A stretch of 64,000 nt of DNA from Chaunax sp. Z400 (taxonomy: Eukaryota > Chordata > Actinopteri > Lophiiformes > Chaunacidae). The notes beneath the pieces were generated by a model. It saw only the letters and a list, made by a program, of their open reading frames with translations. It did no database searches and was not told the origin of the DNA. Below are positions 60,801-64,000 of this stretch, piece after piece. Position 1 is the stretch's first letter; every line of letters begins with the position of its first letter. The position numbers and the translations under genes are program-made. Location of the stretch: the NCBI GenBank assembly GCA_037577475.1, contig CM075189.1:13612839-13676838 (forward strand), read 5' to 3'.

Positions 60801-61420
60801 CTATCAATGCATAATAGAAAAGCACTCAGAGCAAATGCAGGGTTATGGCCTTGGGAGGGAGTCGGCAGACGAGACTGCAGCGCACCCCCCCACTCCAATG
60901 CCATTATTGGCCCATAAAGGATCCCTCGGGAAGGCCACGGTGTTCAGATCAGCACACACCAAATACCCAATTAAAAAAGGCTTTAAATTCCCTCCTCTTT
61001 CCTGGGCGAAAATCAATCTGAATTCAATCTATTCGGCTAGGATTCCGACAGAGCAGGTAATTGCCCATAATCGGTCAGCTAGGTGACAACAGCTTAAAGG
61101 GGAGACACTAATACAATCAGGTATTTGCTTTCAACGCCCCGTCCTGGGCACAGGCCCTGGCTGTCGAAAAACAGGTAGAGAGCAGTTCATGTACCCATCA
61201 GACGAAGACGTATATAAAGTTACACAAATCTCCTATTGTGAGGCGCTCCACAGCTGATGAAGAGATTCTGTAAAGCACTGGAGGAGCGACACTTCCTACA
61301 CGACCCATCGTAAAGCTGCGATAAACGTATTCAGCGATCGTCTTTGAAAATAGTTTGTCAAGGAGCTGGAAATGAAATGACTCCCATATTCTTCGACAAA
61401 GAGTTCACGTTGTCAACACG
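57850..61420. other. Unique, higher-complexity non-coding stretch (possible conserved enhancers)
   Basis: In contrast to the AT-rich, repeat-laden flanks, this 3.5 kb has balanced composition, few homopolymers and no transposon pieces that I recognise, yet no credible coding exon. It contains many homeodomain-type TAAT cores in GC-richer context (for example CTCAATAATTGCCGTTGATT near 58173 and GCAGGTAATTGCCCATAATC near 61054). This texture is what deeply conserved developmental enhancers often look like. It is an impression, not a demonstration. Confidence 0.3.
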
Positions 61421-62110
61421 TGTTATTAGCATAATTTGAACAACAGTGCCATGTCAGGATTATCTTGAGTGAAATTCTTTGCCTCTGCTAAAGACAATGC
61501 ATACTTAATGGCAGCATTAGATAAGCAGGATACTTAATGTGGGTATATTACTGCACATAACCCCACCTCACCTGGCTGGATGTTTTTCCATTGTCTAATG
61601 GATGTGCTCTTTTGCCACCTTAATGTTGTTGTTTTTTTGCTCTCAAGCAGCTCTTTGGAAAATATTTGTCATCTTTTCAAGCTACTGACACCATGTGTGC
61701 GGTGATTAAAACAGACCTGGACACAACACTGAGCTGAGGTGGTAAATTCACATTTTTTTCTTGTTAATAAAACTCCTTTGTGTGAAATTCATGAGCAAGA
61801 AGATTTTTTTTAAAACTATACCTGTAGGTACATATAATATAAATACATATAAATAATGACGCATTGCTATTCCAGTAGTACTTTTTGGATATGTTTTTTA
61901 TGTTTTCTTGTTTAGATGTCATGGTAGAGATTTTTTTTTAAAGTTATGGAAATATAGATACATTTGAGCATAAATGAGGAACAAATTTTCTTATATTTTT
62001 ATTATTAAAAAAAACCTTGCCACACAAATTCACCATAAATCATAATTTATCTGCATCTATTTATTATTGATTGCAATTTCAGCTTTGTAAAGTTGCTTGA
62101 CTCCAGGCCC
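61421..62110. other. Intergenic; nothing recognised
   Basis: AT-rich spacer up to the TTAA element; T-rich runs at 61803-61813 and 61932-61940. Confidence 0.5.
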
Positions 62111-62114
62111 TTAA

Positions 62115-62839
62115 AGGGCCAGTTCACCTTAAAATACATATTTTTCCTCTTATAAGTGTATTTATCAAATTATATTGTTTCAATTTGCGTTGCTGAGTTA
62201 GATATTGACTGAAGAGATGTCTGCCTTGTTTTGAATGTATTGGAACTTTAGATGCTACTTTATTTGTGGGGCTCAAAGCGGCAAAAAAAATAAATGTAAA
62301 AACTCAATAGTAATGTCTTTTTCCAGAAGGCATGACCCAGTTACTCAAGGAAATCTACAGACCTTATTGTTGGAGGAGCTATGTTCTTTTTTTCAGAAGG
62401 AAGCATGCATCTGCTCATGGACAAGAGGCTAGCTAACTAACCTAGCTATGCTAGTCAATGCTGCAGCACAGCTGAGGAGGATGCCATTAATGTTCACGTC
62501 ACACCCCGTCACGAGTACGAGCCTCTCATCCGTGTGCAGATGGATGTTTCCTTCCGTGTTTGGTTGAGAGAAAATAATTCCTACATGAAACTGTTAACCA
62601 CAAAGACTGTGGATTTTTCTACAGTAACCAGGTTGTGTTTTCTGGAAAGAGACGTGTGTTGAGTTTTTCAAATGCATTTTTTTTGGCAGCATTACATTGA
62701 CACCACAAGTGAAGTGCCATCTAGTTCCATTACATCCAAAAGTCAGCAACACACATTATAATAATCTAGATGAATAAATAGCACTGCAGGTAAGAGAAAA
62801 ACTGTATTTTTGATTTTTTTTGGGGGGTGAACTATCCCT
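62115..62839. mobile_element. Non-autonomous DNA element with TTAA target site
   Basis: The left end is AGGGCCAGTTCACC and the right end, read inward, is AGGGATAGTTCACC (14 bp, two mismatches). TTAA flanks both sides (62111-62114 and 62840-62843). TTAA duplications are typical of piggyBac and Kolobok elements. The 725-bp interior has no transposase. A matching end fragment sits at 19109-19123. Confidence 0.75.
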
Positions 62840-62843
62840 TTAA

Positions 62844-63264
62844 TACTTACTGATAAAAAAACATGATCAAAAACAGTGTTAGATAACAAGGCGAAGAAAA
62901 CATCTAATGTCTCACTAATGATAAGTTCTGCTGTGAGATGTTGAAAAACCATTGAGCCTGAAAATGATGAGTTTTTATTTTAGTTTTTGCGTTTGCCCTC
63001 CTGGCTTTAACTCCAGTTTGCCCTGCCTGGTAACATGATGTCCAGGGGTCAGCAGGGGTCAAGGGGTCAGCAGCAGAAGGCTACGATTAATGGATCTCTC
63101 AATAAAACCAGAGCTAATATTACCAACTCTCTCTCTCCCTCGGCCTGACTCGGCCAAAGTGGAGAGGGAATTCCTCGTAACAGACAGCGCAGGCCAAACA
63201 GCTTGGCTCTTGAAATTACTTTCTGTAATGGGTCCGGGCTTCGAAAAGTGGAAGCGCACTTTTA
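62844..63264. other. Intergenic; nothing recognised
   Basis: Contains a short GGGGTCA repeat (GGGGTCAGCAGGGGTCAAGG and onward, 63045-63069) and otherwise unique sequence. The 92-codon minus-strand frame at 63337-63059 has no family resemblance. Confidence 0.45.
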
Positions 63265-63269
63265 ATTGA

Positions 63270-63323
63270 CCAATCAAAAGGAAACAAAGCAGCCAATCTT
63301 CAGACACGGAGCAGAAAGCCAAT
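63270..63323 (+). promoter_or_regulatory. Cluster of three CCAAT boxes
   Basis: CCAAT occurs at 63270-63274, 63293-63297 and 63319-63323, spaced 23 and 26 bp, in a GC-richer patch. It may be a promoter or enhancer bound by NF-Y. No gene start is visible downstream within the window. Confidence 0.35.
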
Positions 63324-64000
63324 CGAATTTGTTTCATTTCCTGCCAGATCCATCGCCGTTTAAGGCCGTCATACAGTACATCAGTGCAGTTGATTATGAA
63401 TATATCAAATAGCTAGCTGCTTTGAGAGCTTTTGACTTTGTTGCATTAATAAGCACAGAGGAAATCAATTTCTGCTCTCCTATGGTATAGTATTATCCCT
63501 CTGTCAAAGAAAGAAAATGCGAAACTTGATTATTAAAACCTAATTTAGTGATACTTGTGGTCTTGTGTTTCATTTAGAAGCTGCAGAATAAGAACTCGAA
63601 TAATGAAAATGCCTGCTTTTCTCTGATAAGACAAGCTTTATTAATGCAAAGGATCTGAAGTGACAAATAGTAGGCACTGAGCGGGTAAATTATCTTTAAT
63701 CGGAGAGGAAGAAAAAGTGACTTCAGAGGAAAAATGAGCTCACAGAAAGAGGCAAAAGTCTGTTTATTCTAAAGCAGTCACTGGTTACTGTCAGTCATCG
63801 TGATCCTGTACAGCTGCTCTCACGTCACTGAACCTCAGAGGCATCACTGAACATGCTGAGCATCATTTGTCCATAAGGTGGCGCATAACACTCTCACTTG
63901 CTTCTTGTTTTCTTGTAATATGAAGACACCAAGTCTGCATGAATGGCATCTATCTGTCACAAGAAAATACCGTTTGGTGGTACCCAGAAGTATTTAGGTC
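63324..64000. other. Intergenic to right edge; nothing recognised
   Basis: No exon, RNA gene or repeat family recognised in the last 0.7 kb. Confidence 0.5.

Noticed and set aside
53456..64000. Exons of BLTP1/KIAA1109 expected by synteny on this side of adad1
   Set aside because: No spliced coding segments recognisable on either strand by eye; a translated search would settle it.

Overview
This window is vertebrate nuclear DNA, almost certainly from a percomorph-type teleost. Genes are split by GT-AG introns, intergenic DNA is AT-rich, and it is full of fish-type repeats: tRNA-derived SINEs, L2/CR1-like LINE pieces, Tc1, hAT and TTAA elements, and a (CA)59 tract. The genes present are the conserved neighbourhood known in human as 4q27 (ADAD1-IL2-IL21-BBS12-CETN4-FGF2), read in reverse. 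Order and strand both match: fgf2(-), bbs12(-), cetn4(+), il21(+), il2(+), a second il2-like gene(+), adad1(-).

Layout. 1-5.3 kb: first two coding exons of fgf2 (minus); the third lies off the left edge. 8.27-10.34 kb: single-exon bbs12 (minus). 11.06-11.3 kb: compact bidirectional promoter with an X-box, an NRF1-like site and three inverted CCAAT boxes, between bbs12 and cetn4, both ciliary/centriolar genes. 11.3-13.3 kb: five-exon cetn4. 13.3-22.0 kb: gene desert with a duplicated ~0.5 kb block, repeats and the CA microsatellite. 22.1-25.7 kb: six-exon il21. 25.8-35.1 kb: repeat-rich spacer. 35.2-36.2 kb and 38.2-39.7 kb: two four-exon IL-2-family cytokine genes in tandem, separated by an intact-ended hAT element. 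39.8-43.3 kb: spacer. 43.36-51.18 kb: twelve-exon adad1 (minus), with a degraded Tc1 element in its last intron and two GC-AG introns. 52.0-53.5 kb: remains of an unrecognised coiled-coil gene (plus). 53.5-64 kb: no gene found; part of it looks like possible conserved non-coding sequence, and it holds a TTAA-flanked element with inverted ends.

Functionally the window combines three themes: growth-factor signalling (fgf2), cilium/centriole biology (bbs12, cetn4) and gamma-chain cytokines of lymphocytes (il21, il2, il2-like), next to a testis RNA-binding gene (adad1). I see no new multi-gene system. The most interesting points are the diverged il2 tandem pair, the shared ciliary promoter, the possible non-AUG extension of fgf2, and several datable mobile elements. 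Exon boundaries were placed by reading splice sites, codon phase and family conservation by eye; no alignment was run.
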